Origin: Prochlorococcus sp. AG-347-L20
Lineage (GTDB): Bacteria; Cyanobacteriota; Cyanobacteriia; PCC-6307; Cyanobiaceae
Reading direction: 5' to 3'
DNA: 64,000 nucleotides
Assembly (NCBI GenBank): GCA_003281225.1
Contig: QCCP01000002.1
Coordinates: 62,001 to 126,000, forward strand
Positions 16,745-26,258 of the stretch are shown piece after piece. A program made the translations under genes and the position numbers. The notes under the pieces were generated by a model, which was not told where the DNA came from, did not search any database, and was given only the letters and a program-made list of their open reading frames with translations. How positions within the stretch are numbered: the stretch's first letter is position 1; each line of letters opens with the position of its first letter.

Positions 16745-18247
16745 TCAAGTTAAACTATTTTTGATTTTACCATTTATTAATTCTCCAACTATTGCGATGG
16801 AGCTATAAGCTATCAAAACTATGGTGACTTCTTGCCATGCGAAGGAACTTAGTGATTCTTGTAATTGCCAACCTAGACCAACACTTCCAATAACCCCAAC
16901 AATTGCAGTTTCTCTAATAATGATGTCAGATCTATAAGCGCAATATGCTAAGTAACTTTTTGCTTGTTGAGAAAATAAACCTAAAAGCCAACTAGTCTTT
17001 TTTGAGATTCCTAGAGATTTCATTGCAATATAATTTCTCTTGTCTTGGCTATCTAGATTTGTAAAAAGTAATTTGCTAGTAATACCAGCGTTGTGGAGAC
17101 CTAATGTTAAAGCTGCTAAAGATAAAGAAGGATTATTAAAAGTTAATAGAGTTAGAAGTATTACAGGTGTAGGTATTAAACGTAATAAAAATGCAAAAAT
17201 TTTTATAAAAATTTTAGAACTATTATTGTTAAAAATTCCTATTACTAATGGAGGTAAACTAATTGCGATTCCTGTTGATAAAAGACTTAAAATTATTGTT
17301 TCTAATATAAGTTTTAAGAAATCAAATAATCCTAAATCTGAGCTTGATTTAAAAAGAGAACTAACGGAATTAAAATTTTCAAAATTATTATTAAAAATAA
17401 AATAAAGAAAATATGAAAAAGAAAATAAAATTGTTATGAAAAAAACTGCAATAAAAAAAATAGATGGGATTTTATTTGTAGTATTAAATTTTACTTTTTT
17501 GAATATTAATCCAGAAATAATTATCAAAATTGCTAAGGACCATAAATAAGTCCATAACTCTCTAAAATTCAAAGTTTGGAAAGATAAAAAAATACTGGTA
17601 CCTATTCCTCCAATCCCAAAAAGTCCTAAAATTACAGTACTTCTTATTGAACACTCTAATCGATATAATCCAAAGTTTTTAAATGTATTTATTATTGGAT
17701 TCCATATTAAAGTTAGTAAAGAAGAAAATTTAGGTGCATTTATTTGATTTATAGATTCAAAACTTTTGTAGTCAATAGTTTCTAATTGTTCAGCAAAAAC
17801 TTTTGAATTTACAGCAATATAAGGTATACATATAGCTATTATTCCTATCGAAAAATTTATTCCATATATTTGCATTAATATTATTCCCCAAACCACTTCG
17901 TGTATAGATCTAATTATTGTTAGAAAAAACCTTATTATGCGGTAGAAAAAATTTGGAATATTAAAGATTTTATAAAAAATATTTGAGGAAATTATTCCAA
18001 AAATTGCTCCAAAAATAATACTTACTAACCAACTAAAAAAACTAATTAAAATAGTTTCATTTAATCGCTTAATTACGGTAATAATAATTTCATTATCGAT
18101 CTTGGGATTAAATGCAGAAATTAAGAATTCTTGGAATAATTTAAATCCTCCAAAATGAATATTGTTTATTAATTGATACCCTATAGGTATGCATACCAAA
18201 ATTGGAAGAAAAGATAATGAGGTATAGTTTAATTTTAATTTGTTCAA
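16745..18247 (-). CDS. phnE: Phosphonate/phosphite-type ABC transporter permease, fused two-domain PhnE
   Basis: 500 aa, about twice a single PhnE. Two permease halves each end in the EAA-type loop (first IYRLECSIRSTVILGLFGIGG, second YRSDIIIRETAIVGVIG), with about 12 membrane spans in all. The fused form matches the phn operon of marine picocyanobacteria. The start is TTG, 4 bp after phnC. It forms the channel used by PhnD and PhnC. Confidence 0.88.
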   Translation of the reverse strand: MNKLKLNYTSLSFLPILVCIPIGYQLINNIHFGGFKLFQEFLISAFNPKIDNEIIITVIKRLNETILISFFSWLVSIIFGAIFGIISSNIFYKIFNIPNFFYRIIRFFLTIIRSIHEVVWGIILMQIYGINFSIGIIAICIPYIAVNSKVFAEQLETIDYKSFESINQINAPKFSSLLTLIWNPIINTFKNFGLYRLECSIRSTVILGLFGIGGIGTSIFLSFQTLNFRELWTYLWSLAILIIISGLIFKKVKFNTTNKIPSIFFIAVFFITILFSFSYFLYFIFNNNFENFNSVSSLFKSSSDLGLFDFLKLILETIILSLLSTGIAISLPPLVIGIFNNNSSKIFIKIFAFLLRLIPTPVILLTLLTFNNPSLSLAALTLGLHNAGITSKLLFTNLDSQDKRNYIAMKSLGISKKTSWLLGLFSQQAKSYLAYCAYRSDIIIRETAIVGVIGSVGLGWQLQESLSSFAWQEVTIVLIAYSSIAIVGELINGKIKNSLT

Positions 18248-18251
18248 CTAA

Positions 18252-18992
18252 TTAATATATTTTCTCTAAATGAATCTTCTTTAAGTTATTTCTTTTGATA
18301 TTGAAAAAAATTTTACCATCCCTTATTCCAATAACTTTATCGAAATCGTTGAGCAAATCTAATCTATGTAATGCAATTAATGCCGTCTTTGGGGATTTTT
18401 TTGTATTATTTTTATCTACATTTTCTAGCAGAAGGTTTTTAATTTTTGTTATCAATTTGGGATCTAGATTATTAAAAGGCTCATCTGCAAGTAATATATT
18501 TGATTCTTGAATTAATGATCTAGCTATAGCCACCCTTTGTTTTTGCCCCCCAGATAGTTTTCTGATTTTTTTGTCGTAAATAGAGTTATGAAGTCTACAT
18601 AATTTCATATATTTATGCGCCTTCTTAAAAGAACTTATATTTAGTAAATTTTTAAAAGCGAAATAAAAATTGTTTTCCGCTAGTAGTCCACAATTAACAT
18701 TTTGTTCTGCGGAGAGATCTTCTATTAATCTTAAATCTTGCCATATAGTTGTTATTTTACTTTTCTGCTTTCTATCTAATTCCTTGAAACTTTCATTGAA
18801 TAATTTAACCTCACCTTGAGTTGGCTTTATAGTGCCATTAATTACAGATATAAGTGTAGTTTTTCCTGAACCACTTTTACCTAAAAGTGCAATTTTTTCC
18901 CCAGAATTTATTTTTAAATTTATTTTATTTAGGATCAGATCATTTTTGTATTTATAAGATATATTTTCTAATTCTAAGACAGTATTATTCAT
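18252..18992 (-). CDS. phnC: Phosphonate-type ABC transporter ATPase
   Basis: 246 aa. Walker A LGKSGSGKTT, signature KLSGGQKQRVAIARSL, Walker B NILLADEPFNNLD, and the H-loop LIALHRLD. Its ATG overlaps the phnD stop (ATGA). It energises import through PhnE. Confidence 0.9.
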   Translation of the reverse strand: MNNTVLELENISYKYKNDLILNKINLKINSGEKIALLGKSGSGKTTLISVINGTIKPTQGEVKLFNESFKELDRKQKSKITTIWQDLRLIEDLSAEQNVNCGLLAENNFYFAFKNLLNISSFKKAHKYMKLCRLHNSIYDKKIRKLSGGQKQRVAIARSLIQESNILLADEPFNNLDPKLITKIKNLLLENVDKNNTKKSPKTALIALHRLDLLNDFDKVIGIRDGKIFFNIKRNNLKKIHLEKIY

Positions 18993-19882
18993 CTAATTTT
19001 ATTTAATTTCCTCCCGATTTCCTCTATATTTTTATATTGTTTTGATTGTGCCTTTATAAATCTTTTTGCATTGAACATATGTAATATCTGTTTATGTGAT
19101 TTTTGCTTTATATCTAAATTTAGAATTACTGATTTAAGTTCTTTTGTAAACCCCTCCCCGAATCTATTTTCAAGATCACCTTGAGCTACCCAATGATAGT
19201 CAACATATTCTGGTGTGATCCAGAATAATTCTAAATTACTTGTTCTTTTGGGATTATTTTTAAGATTGTTTTCCCAAACCTGTTTATTTAAAGCTCCAGC
19301 ATCAAATGCCCCACTATTAACTAAAGCTATAGTGGCATCATGACTCCCACTAAAACCTGCTTTTTTTCCTTTAAAATGTTTAATTTCTACCCCTGCTTGA
19401 TTTAAAAAATATTCTGGCATTAATCTTCCAGAAGTTGAGTTTTCAGAGCCAAAAGTAAATCTTAAATTCTTTAGTTTTTTAAGTCCTTTAATGTTTGAAA
19501 TTGAGTTAAGTTCTAAATTTTTGTTTACTATAAAAACACTTTTAAATTCCTTATCGATATCTCTTTGAGCTATGACAATTGAATTAGGTGTTTGTAATCT
19601 TGCTTGAACTCCTGATAAACCGCCAAACCAAACTAAATCTAAATCTTTAGTTCTAAATCCAGTTACTGCTGCAACATAATTAATAACAGGAATGTATTTA
19701 ACTTCTACATCAAGTTGTTTGGATAATTCTTTTGAAAATAAATTAAATCTTTTGTCCAAAACATCTTGGTTTTGATCAGGTATTGCTCCAACTTTTAAAA
19801 CTTTGGGATTTGAAAATACAGGTGATGAAAAAAAAGAAAATAATAGAGATGAACTTAGTAGGAAATTCTTTAAATTAAACAT
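18989..19882 (-). CDS. phnD: Phosphonate/phosphite-type periplasmic binding protein
   Basis: 297 aa with a Sec signal peptide (basic MFNLKNF, hydrophobic core, cleavage near SPVFSNPK). The mature start KVLKVGAIPDQN and the later FGSENSTSGRLMPEYFL match PhnD-type binding proteins. It is the first gene of the phnD-phnC-phnE operon. Ligand (phosphonate or phosphite) cannot be told from sequence. Confidence 0.9.
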   Translation of the reverse strand: MFNLKNFLLSSSLLFSFFSSPVFSNPKVLKVGAIPDQNQDVLDKRFNLFSKELSKQLDVEVKYIPVINYVAAVTGFRTKDLDLVWFGGLSGVQARLQTPNSIVIAQRDIDKEFKSVFIVNKNLELNSISNIKGLKKLKNLRFTFGSENSTSGRLMPEYFLNQAGVEIKHFKGKKAGFSGSHDATIALVNSGAFDAGALNKQVWENNLKNNPKRTSNLELFWITPEYVDYHWVAQGDLENRFGEGFTKELKSVILNLDIKQKSHKQILHMFNAKRFIKAQSKQYKNIEEIGRKLNKIR

Positions 19883-19894
19883 AACTTAGTTAAA

Positions 19895-21073
19895 TTAATA
19901 GTATTCAGAGATTGCTTTTTCAATCCTCTGTAGTCCATCTTCTATTTTAATTTCTGAAGCTGCACAAGATATTCTTATACATTGATCAGCTCCAAAAGCT
20001 TTTCCAGGTACAACAACTAATCCGTAATCTTGAAGAGCTTTATTGCAGAAATCAACAGAAGTAATTGAGGAGTTGGGTAATTTTGGAAATGCGTAAAATG
20101 CTCCGTTAGGTTCTTCAATATAAATCCCATTTATATTATTAAGGCCCTCATAGAGAAGTCTTCTTCTTTGATCATAATGGCTATTTATAATTGAGAAAAA
20201 CTCATTATTAATTTTTAAAGCCTCTAAAGCACCTTTTTGAACAAAAGAGCAAACATTACTTGTACTTTGACTTTGTAATGCTGAGGATGCTTTGATTACA
20301 TCTTTGGGACCTACTAAATAACCTATCCTCCAGCCAGTCATAGCCCATCCTTTCGCAAACCCATTTATTATAAAAATTCTATCTTTTAAGTCATTTGCTA
20401 ATGAAGATAAACTGTAATGTTTAAATTCTTTTTTAAGGATTAGTTCGTAAATCTCATCAGAAATAATATTGATATTTGGATTTTCTCTAGCTAAATCGGC
20501 AATTTGTAATAATTCTTCCTTTGACATAACTCTTCCAGTAGGGTTATTAGGAGAATTGATAATTATAAATTTAGTTTTTGAAGAGATTTTAGACTTCAAA
20601 TCTTCTATATTTATTTTAAATCCATCTTCTGCAGAAGAATTTGTAAAAATTGGCTTCCCACCCGCCAATCTAACCATCTGGGGATAACTTAACCAATATG
20701 GAGAAGGAATAATAACTTCATCTCCATTATTTAACAATACTTGGAAAAGATTATATATTGCTTGCTTAGCACCATTTGTAACCATTACATTTTCAAATTC
20801 ATAATTTAAATCGTTTTGAATTTGAAGTTTATTTGCAATTGCTTTTCGGAGATCTAAATTCCCCTCTGCGGGCCCGTACTTTGTAAATCCATCAAATATA
20901 GCTTTACTTGTAGCCTCTATAACTTCTTTTGGGGCATCAAAATCAGGTTCACCTGCACTTAAATTGCAAATATCTACTCCTTCAGCAGATAATTGATTTG
21001 CTTTAGCACTTATCTGCAATGTAAGAGAAGGCTCAATTGAAAGTGCCCGATCAGATAAATTAACTTGACTCAT
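19895..21073 (-). CDS. aspC: Class I/II aminotransferase, aspartate (aspartate/prephenate) type
   Basis: 392 aa PLP enzyme, subgroup I-gamma. Seen: SAGEPDFDAP near the start, NSPNNPTGRVM, ISDEIYE, and the Schiff-base Lys in FAKGWAMTGWRIGY. Substrate-carboxylate Arg is in CIRISCAAS. The ATG at 21073 is preferred to a TTG six codons upstream. It ends 12 bp before phnD, so it may be co-transcribed with the phn genes. Confidence 0.85.
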   Translation of the reverse strand: MSQVNLSDRALSIEPSLTLQISAKANQLSAEGVDICNLSAGEPDFDAPKEVIEATSKAIFDGFTKYGPAEGNLDLRKAIANKLQIQNDLNYEFENVMVTNGAKQAIYNLFQVLLNNGDEVIIPSPYWLSYPQMVRLAGGKPIFTNSSAEDGFKINIEDLKSKISSKTKFIIINSPNNPTGRVMSKEELLQIADLARENPNINIISDEIYELILKKEFKHYSLSSLANDLKDRIFIINGFAKGWAMTGWRIGYLVGPKDVIKASSALQSQSTSNVCSFVQKGALEALKINNEFFSIINSHYDQRRRLLYEGLNNINGIYIEEPNGAFYAFPKLPNSSITSVDFCNKALQDYGLVVVPGKAFGADQCIRISCAASEIKIEDGLQRIEKAISEYY

Positions 21074-21234
21074 TGACTTATGACTTTTCAAATATGACTT
21101 TTAATAATGACAAATGCATAATTTAAGAATAAATAAAACTATCACACTATGGTTTAATTTAGTTCATTTTCTTAATCTATTTTATTTTCATGTTTTGAGT
21201 TCTTAAGATAAAAATATTTAAAGTTTTATTTTCG

Positions 21235-21738
21235 GTGAAAAGGCTAGTAATTGGGCGAGGAAGTGTATTTGCAGATTTGTTAGTAATTGGTGAGGCACCT
21301 GGAGCCCAGGAAGATTTAGAAGGAAAACCTTATGTAGGTAAATCTGGTAAGTTATTAAACGAATTATTAGTACAAGCTGGAATTGATTATAAGAAGGATG
21401 TTTATTTTTGTAATGTAATTAAATGTCGTCCACCAAATAATAGAAAACCCACTGCTAGAGAAATAAATATTCATAAACCTTGGTTATTACAGCAAATAAA
21501 GTTAGTCGATCCAAAATTTATATTACTTACTGGTTCTACTGCTATGAGAGCTATTTTAGAAGTTAAAGATCCTATAAGTAATTTAAGAGGTCAATGGATT
21601 AAAAAAGATGGGAGAGAAATTATGGTAATTTTTCATCCATCTTATTTGTTGAGATTTCCTTCAAAAGAAATCAATAAACCTTACCATCTAACTTTGAAAG
21701 ACCTAGAGAATGTAAGTGGTAAACTATATGCCGTATAA
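21235..21738 (+). CDS. Family 4 uracil-DNA glycosylase, N-terminally short variant
   Basis: 167 aa, short for the family (~190-220). It removes uracil from DNA. Motif A is VIGEAPGAQEDLEG, motif B is FHPSYLLR, and KCRPPNN is present. The N-terminal CxxC pair that binds the 4Fe-4S cluster is missing, and upstream sequence back to the in-frame TGA encodes no Cys. The fourth ligand position reads INIHKPW, with His for Cys. The GTG start has no clear ribosome site, so the start is uncertain. Confidence 0.8.
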   Translation: MKRLVIGRGSVFADLLVIGEAPGAQEDLEGKPYVGKSGKLLNELLVQAGIDYKKDVYFCNVIKCRPPNNRKPTAREINIHKPWLLQQIKLVDPKFILLTGSTAMRAILEVKDPISNLRGQWIKKDGREIMVIFHPSYLLRFPSKEINKPYHLTLKDLENVSGKLYAV

Positions 21739-21773
21739 TTTAGTGAAATCCTTTTTGAATATCAAGAATTTTA

Positions 21774-22991
21774 ATGTCATTAACTCAATCTAAAGAGGTT
21801 AATAGTCTCTCCAAAAGATATTCAACTCATATTGAGAGAAGGATAACTAGAACAGTAATGGTGGGTGATATAGCTATTGGAAGTGATTATCCAGTAAGAG
21901 TTCAATCGATGATAAATGAAGATACTATGGATGTCGAAAATGCTTACTTAGCTATCAAAAGACTTCATGATGTGGGTTGTGAAATAGTAAGGTTAACTGT
22001 CCCTTCCATAGCACATGCCAAAGCAGTAGGAGATATAAAGGCAAAATTACTAGAAAATAATATCAATACCCCCTTGGTGGCTGATGTTCACCATAATGGT
22101 ATGAAAATTGCAATGGAAGTTGCAAAACATGTTGATAAAGTAAGAATTAATCCTGGATTGTTTGTTTTTGAAAAATCAGACCCTACAAGAACTGAATATA
22201 CAGATGAGGAATTTGAAACTATTAAGCAAACAATACTTAAAAGATTTACCCCTTTAGTTGAAGTTTTAAAGGCTGAAAACAAAGCTCTAAGGATTGGAGT
22301 TAATCATGGGTCTCTATCTGAGAGGATGCTTTTTACTTATGGAGATACGCCATTAGGAATGACAGAATCTGCGATGGAGTTCGTCAAAATTTGTGATGAG
22401 CTTGATTTTCATAACATAATTATTTCTATGAAAGCTTCTAGGGCTCCGGTCATGATGGCAGCTTACAGAATGATTGCAGATAGACTTGACTCAGAAGGAT
22501 ATAACTATCCCTTACATTTAGGAGTGACCGAAGCTGGTGATGGTGATTATGGAAGGATTAAAAGTACTGCTGGAATTGGAACGCTTTTAGCAGAGGGATT
22601 AGGAGATACCATTAGGGTTTCCTTAACAGAAGCTCCAGAAAAGGAAATACCAGTGTGCTATTCAATTTTGCAATCTTTAGGATTAAGAAAAACAATGGTT
22701 GAATACATCAGTTGCCCCAGTTGTGGTAGAACACTTTTCAATCTAGAAGAAGTTGTAGATAAAGTTAGGAACGCTACCTCACATTTGACGGGTCTAGATA
22801 TAGCAATAATGGGATGTATTGTTAATGGGCCAGGAGAAATGGCAGATGCTGATTATGGTTATGTTGGAAAAGGTAAAGGAACTATTGCCTTATATAGAAG
22901 AAAAGAAGAGATAAAAAGAGTACCTGAAGATGAGGGTGTTAATGCTTTAATCCAACTTATTAAGGATGATGGGATGTGGATTGATCCTTAA
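21774..22991 (+). CDS. ispG: 4-hydroxy-3-methylbut-2-enyl diphosphate synthase
   Basis: 405 aa. It catalyses the penultimate step of the MEP isoprenoid pathway, feeding carotenoids and chlorophyll phytol. TIM-barrel motifs [14 protein letters not shown] and VADVHHNG are followed by the 4Fe-4S site: CPSCGRTLF and GCIVNGPGE. Cyanobacterial enzymes take electrons from ferredoxin. It follows the UDG gene by 35 bp. Confidence 0.96.
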   Translation: MSLTQSKEVNSLSKRYSTHIERRITRTVMVGDIAIGSDYPVRVQSMINEDTMDVENAYLAIKRLHDVGCEIVRLTVPSIAHAKAVGDIKAKLLENNINTPLVADVHHNGMKIAMEVAKHVDKVRINPGLFVFEKSDPTRTEYTDEEFETIKQTILKRFTPLVEVLKAENKALRIGVNHGSLSERMLFTYGDTPLGMTESAMEFVKICDELDFHNIIISMKASRAPVMMAAYRMIADRLDSEGYNYPLHLGVTEAGDGDYGRIKSTAGIGTLLAEGLGDTIRVSLTEAPEKEIPVCYSILQSLGLRKTMVEYISCPSCGRTLFNLEEVVDKVRNATSHLTGLDIAIMGCIVNGPGEMADADYGYVGKGKGTIALYRRKEEIKRVPEDEGVNALIQLIKDDGMWIDP

Positions 22992-23067
22992 GGATTTGTC
23001 AAATTTTTGAATTATAAATAAATTCTTTTTATAATAAAAAATATCGAAATATTTTAAGATAAGAAAA

Positions 23068-24387
23068 TTGCTTAAAAAAAAATATATATTTCTGTTTGCA
23101 ACATCCTTTTCTGGGTTATTTTTAAATAATTTTGCAGAGGCAACAGTTTTAAATAATAGTTATAAAGAAGTAATTGATCATGTTTGGCAAATTGTATATA
23201 GAGATTTTCTTGATTCAAACGGCAAATTTCAAAAGTCCAATTGGATTAATCTAAGAAAAGAAGTTTTATCAAAAACATATTCAGACAGCAATGAAGCATA
23301 TGATGCGATTAGAGATATGCTTTCTAATTTAGATGATTCTTATACAAGATTTTTAGAACCTAGGGAATTTAATCAAATGAGAATTGATACCTCTGGCGAA
23401 TTAACTGGAGTTGGTATCCAAATAGTTAAAGACAAAGAATCTGATGATTTAATAATTATTTCTCCCATAGAGGGCACCCCTGCATTTGATGCTGGAATTA
23501 AAGCTAGAGATAAAATATTATCCATAGATGATATTTCTACTGAAGGTATGAATATTGAGGATGCCGTCAAATTAATAAGAGGACAAAGAGGTACTAAAGT
23601 AAAGCTTGAAATTCTTAGAGGTTCTCAATCCTTTTTTAAGACTTTATCAAGAGAAAAAATTGAAATAAAATCTGTATCAAGTAAAGTCAATCAAACCAAA
23701 AATGGCTTATCAATTGGCTATGTAAGAATTAAACAATTTAATGCAAATGCATCCAAAGAAACTAGAGATGCTATTAAGGATTTAGAAACAAAAAAAGTCG
23801 CAGGATATGTTCTTGACTTGAGAAGTAATCCTGGAGGTTTATTAGAATCAAGCATTGATATTTCAAGACACTTCATTAACAAAGGAGTAATAGTAAGTAC
23901 AGTAAGTAAAGATGGTTTAAAAGAAACAAAAAAAGGAAACGGTCAAGCTCTAACAAAAAAGCCCTTAGTTGTCTTAGTTAATGAGGGTTCCGCTAGTGCT
24001 AGTGAAATAGTTTCTGGTGCAATAAAAGATAACAAAAGAGGAAAATTAGTTGGGAAGAAAACATTTGGTAAAGGTCTAGTTCAATCCATGAGAACTTTAG
24101 TTGATGGTTCAGGTCTAACTGTTACAGTCGCTAAGTATTTAACTCCGAATGGCACTGATATAAACAAATCTGGAATTATTCCAGACATAGAAGTAAGAAT
24201 GAATATAAACCCTATACTTCAAAGAGAGATAGGAACTAGAAAAGATAAACAATATAGAGCTGGTGAAAAAGAGCTAATAAATTTAATTAATAGAAAGAAT
24301 CAGATAAGCGAATTTAATCCCGACACCACAAACCTTAATGCATTCCTAAAAATTAATAAGGAAGATAAAGTATTTTCATTAAATTAA
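23068..24387 (+). CDS. ctpA: Carboxyl-terminal processing protease (S41)
   Basis: 439 aa with a TTG start and a signal peptide (LLKKKYIFLFATSFSG, cleavage near NFAEA). Order: N-terminal helical region, PDZ (TGVGIQIV...DKILSIDD), then S41 catalytic part with Ser in NEGSASASE and Lys in GKKTFGKGLVQS. Members cleave the D1 precursor of photosystem II or other lumenal/periplasmic proteins. It overlaps convergent nadA by 4 bp. Confidence 0.9.
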   Translation: MLKKKYIFLFATSFSGLFLNNFAEATVLNNSYKEVIDHVWQIVYRDFLDSNGKFQKSNWINLRKEVLSKTYSDSNEAYDAIRDMLSNLDDSYTRFLEPREFNQMRIDTSGELTGVGIQIVKDKESDDLIIISPIEGTPAFDAGIKARDKILSIDDISTEGMNIEDAVKLIRGQRGTKVKLEILRGSQSFFKTLSREKIEIKSVSSKVNQTKNGLSIGYVRIKQFNANASKETRDAIKDLETKKVAGYVLDLRSNPGGLLESSIDISRHFINKGVIVSTVSKDGLKETKKGNGQALTKKPLVVLVNEGSASASEIVSGAIKDNKRGKLVGKKTFGKGLVQSMRTLVDGSGLTVTVAKYLTPNGTDINKSGIIPDIEVRMNINPILQREIGTRKDKQYRAGEKELINLINRKNQISEFNPDTTNLNAFLKINKEDKVFSLN

Positions 24388-25298
24388 TTACTCATATCCA
24401 GCATTCTCTTTATTGGCACATAGGCTTTTCTTATTATTTCTGGGTCTAGTTCAATAGACGGAGAATTATTTTTCAAACAATCAAGAATTTTTTCTAAAGT
24501 ATTTAATTTCATATATGGACACTCGTTACATTTACAACCTTCTACATCGGGAACTTCAATAAAGCTTTTATTAGGTTCTTTCTTTTTCATTTGATGAATT
24601 ATTCCAGGTTCAGTTAGTACCATGTAAGTTTTAGATGGATCATTACTTACGAAATCAAGCAGCTTACTTGTTGATCCAATAAAGTCTGAGAGAATTAGTA
24701 AATTTTGACTACATTCAGGATGAGCAATTACTTTTGATCCTGGATTTTGATATTTTAATTTTAGAAGTGCTTCTTCACTAAATGATTCATGAACAATGCA
24801 GCTGCCAGGCCATAATTTAAGATCTCTTCCTGAATTTTTCTGTACCCATCTCCCAAGGTTCTGATCTGGCGCAAATATTATCTTTTTATCTTCAGGTATC
24901 TTTTTAATTAATGAGACTGCATTACTGCTTGTACATATTAGATCACTTTGAGCTTTTACTTCTGCAGTGCAATTTATATAACTTACGACATAGTGATCTG
25001 GATTTTCTTCCCTGAATTTTTTAAATTTATCTGAAGGACAATCGTCTGCTAATGAGCATCCTGCGTCAATATCTGGTAATAGGACTGTTTTATTAGGGCT
25101 AAGTATTTTTGCGGTTTCGGCCATAAAGTGCACACCGCAAAAAATTATTATATCTGCGTCATTATTTGCAGCTTTCCTAGATAGATCTAATGAATCGCCA
25201 ATAAAATCTGCAATTTCCTGAATCTCTGGAGCTTGATAATAGTGCGCAAGAATAATTGCATTAGCTTTTCCGCAACGCTCCTTTATTTCAGAAATCAA
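24384..25298 (-). CDS. nadA: Quinolinate synthase
   Basis: 304 aa as read from TTG. It makes quinolinate from iminoaspartate and DHAP in NAD synthesis. Signatures: ILAHYYQ, GDSLDLSR, FCGVHFMAE and the CKCNECPYMKLN end; the 4Fe-4S cysteines fit the family. The frame stays open upstream to a TAA beside 25355 and encodes a plausible extension (SITSTAKQKSVQNEED), but the only candidate start there is CTG at 25352. The N-terminus is therefore unsure. Confidence 0.93.
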   Translation of the reverse strand: MISEIKERCGKANAIILAHYYQAPEIQEIADFIGDSLDLSRKAANNDADIIIFCGVHFMAETAKILSPNKTVLLPDIDAGCSLADDCPSDKFKKFREENPDHYVVSYINCTAEVKAQSDLICTSSNAVSLIKKIPEDKKIIFAPDQNLGRWVQKNSGRDLKLWPGSCIVHESFSEEALLKLKYQNPGSKVIAHPECSQNLLILSDFIGSTSKLLDFVSNDPSKTYMVLTEPGIIHQMKKKEPNKSFIEVPDVEGCKCNECPYMKLNTLEKILDCLKNNSPSIELDPEIIRKAYVPIKRMLDMSN

Positions 25299-25401
25299 AT
25301 CCTCTTCGTTTTGAACTGATTTCTGTTTTGCAGTAGAAGTTATACTGGTCAGGATTTAGAATATCTCTAAATAGATTATATGCCTTTAAACAGAAAAAAT
25401 T

Positions 25402-26235
25402 CTGACAAATTTAAAAATTGCTATTGTTGGTGACTGTCATGGTCAATGGTCTGAATTAGACTTGAAAGTTTTATCGATTATCAAACCAAATATTGTTTTA
25501 TTTGTTGGTGATATTTCTGATGGAAGTGTCAAAATAATTAAAAAAATCAATGAGATCAAAATTCCTACTTTTGTGATTTTAGGAAATCATGATAGAGGGA
25601 AAGATTCTACAGGCGAAACTCTCTCAAAGCAGATACGTGTTCTTGGTGAAAAATATTGTGCATGGGATTTGAAAGTTTTTAATAATCAAATAAATTTATT
25701 GTCTGCTAGACCATGTAGTTCTGGCGGCGGCTATTATCTTTCAAAAGAAGTTAAAGGCGTTTATGGACCTATAACCGAACAAGATTCAATAAATAAAATT
25801 ATCAAATGTTCAGAAGAGACTATTGAAGAAATACCTCTAATAATTATGTCTCATGCTGGTCCTTCGGGTTTAGGTTCAGAACCTAAAAGCATTTGTGGGA
25901 AAGACTGGAAATTACCCTCTTTAGATTGGGGAGATAGAGATTTGTCTGCTGCTATTTCTCAAATACAAAAGAGAAGAAAAGTTGATCTTGTAATTTTTGG
26001 TCATATGCACAACCGGCTTAAAAGAAATCTTGGTTTAAGAGAGATGTTTAAAATTGATAGCAAAGGAACAATTTATTTCAATACTGCTGTAGTTCCAAGA
26101 TATAAAACTGATGAAGATGGGAAATTGCTAATTAACTTTTCATGGATTGAGTTTGAAAATAAGGAATTAGGGCATGTTTCTCATCGATGGTATTCAGAGT
26201 CTGGTGAAATTCGTGAAGAAGATAAATTTTTTTAG
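25402..26235 (+). CDS. Calcineurin-like metallophosphoesterase with non-standard start
   Basis: 277 aa as read from a CTG. Metal ligands: IAIVGDCHG (DxH, only in the upstream extension), VGDISDG, LGNHDRG, SHAGPSG and FGHMHNR. From the first ATG (25462) the protein would lack the essential DxH motif. The frame reaches upstream to a TAA and offers only CTG (25402) or ATT (25399). An ATG at 25380 is in a neighbouring frame and joins if one base of an A6 run were absent. The family resembles a cyanobacterial/plant phosphoesterase group; substrate unknown. Confidence 0.78.
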   Translation: MTNLKIAIVGDCHGQWSELDLKVLSIIKPNIVLFVGDISDGSVKIIKKINEIKIPTFVILGNHDRGKDSTGETLSKQIRVLGEKYCAWDLKVFNNQINLLSARPCSSGGGYYLSKEVKGVYGPITEQDSINKIIKCSEETIEEIPLIIMSHAGPSGLGSEPKSICGKDWKLPSLDWGDRDLSAAISQIQKRRKVDLVIFGHMHNRLKRNLGLREMFKIDSKGTIYFNTAVVPRYKTDEDGKLLINFSWIEFENKELGHVSHRWYSESGEIREEDKFF

Positions 26236-26258
26236 GATTAAATATCTTTGATCATATT

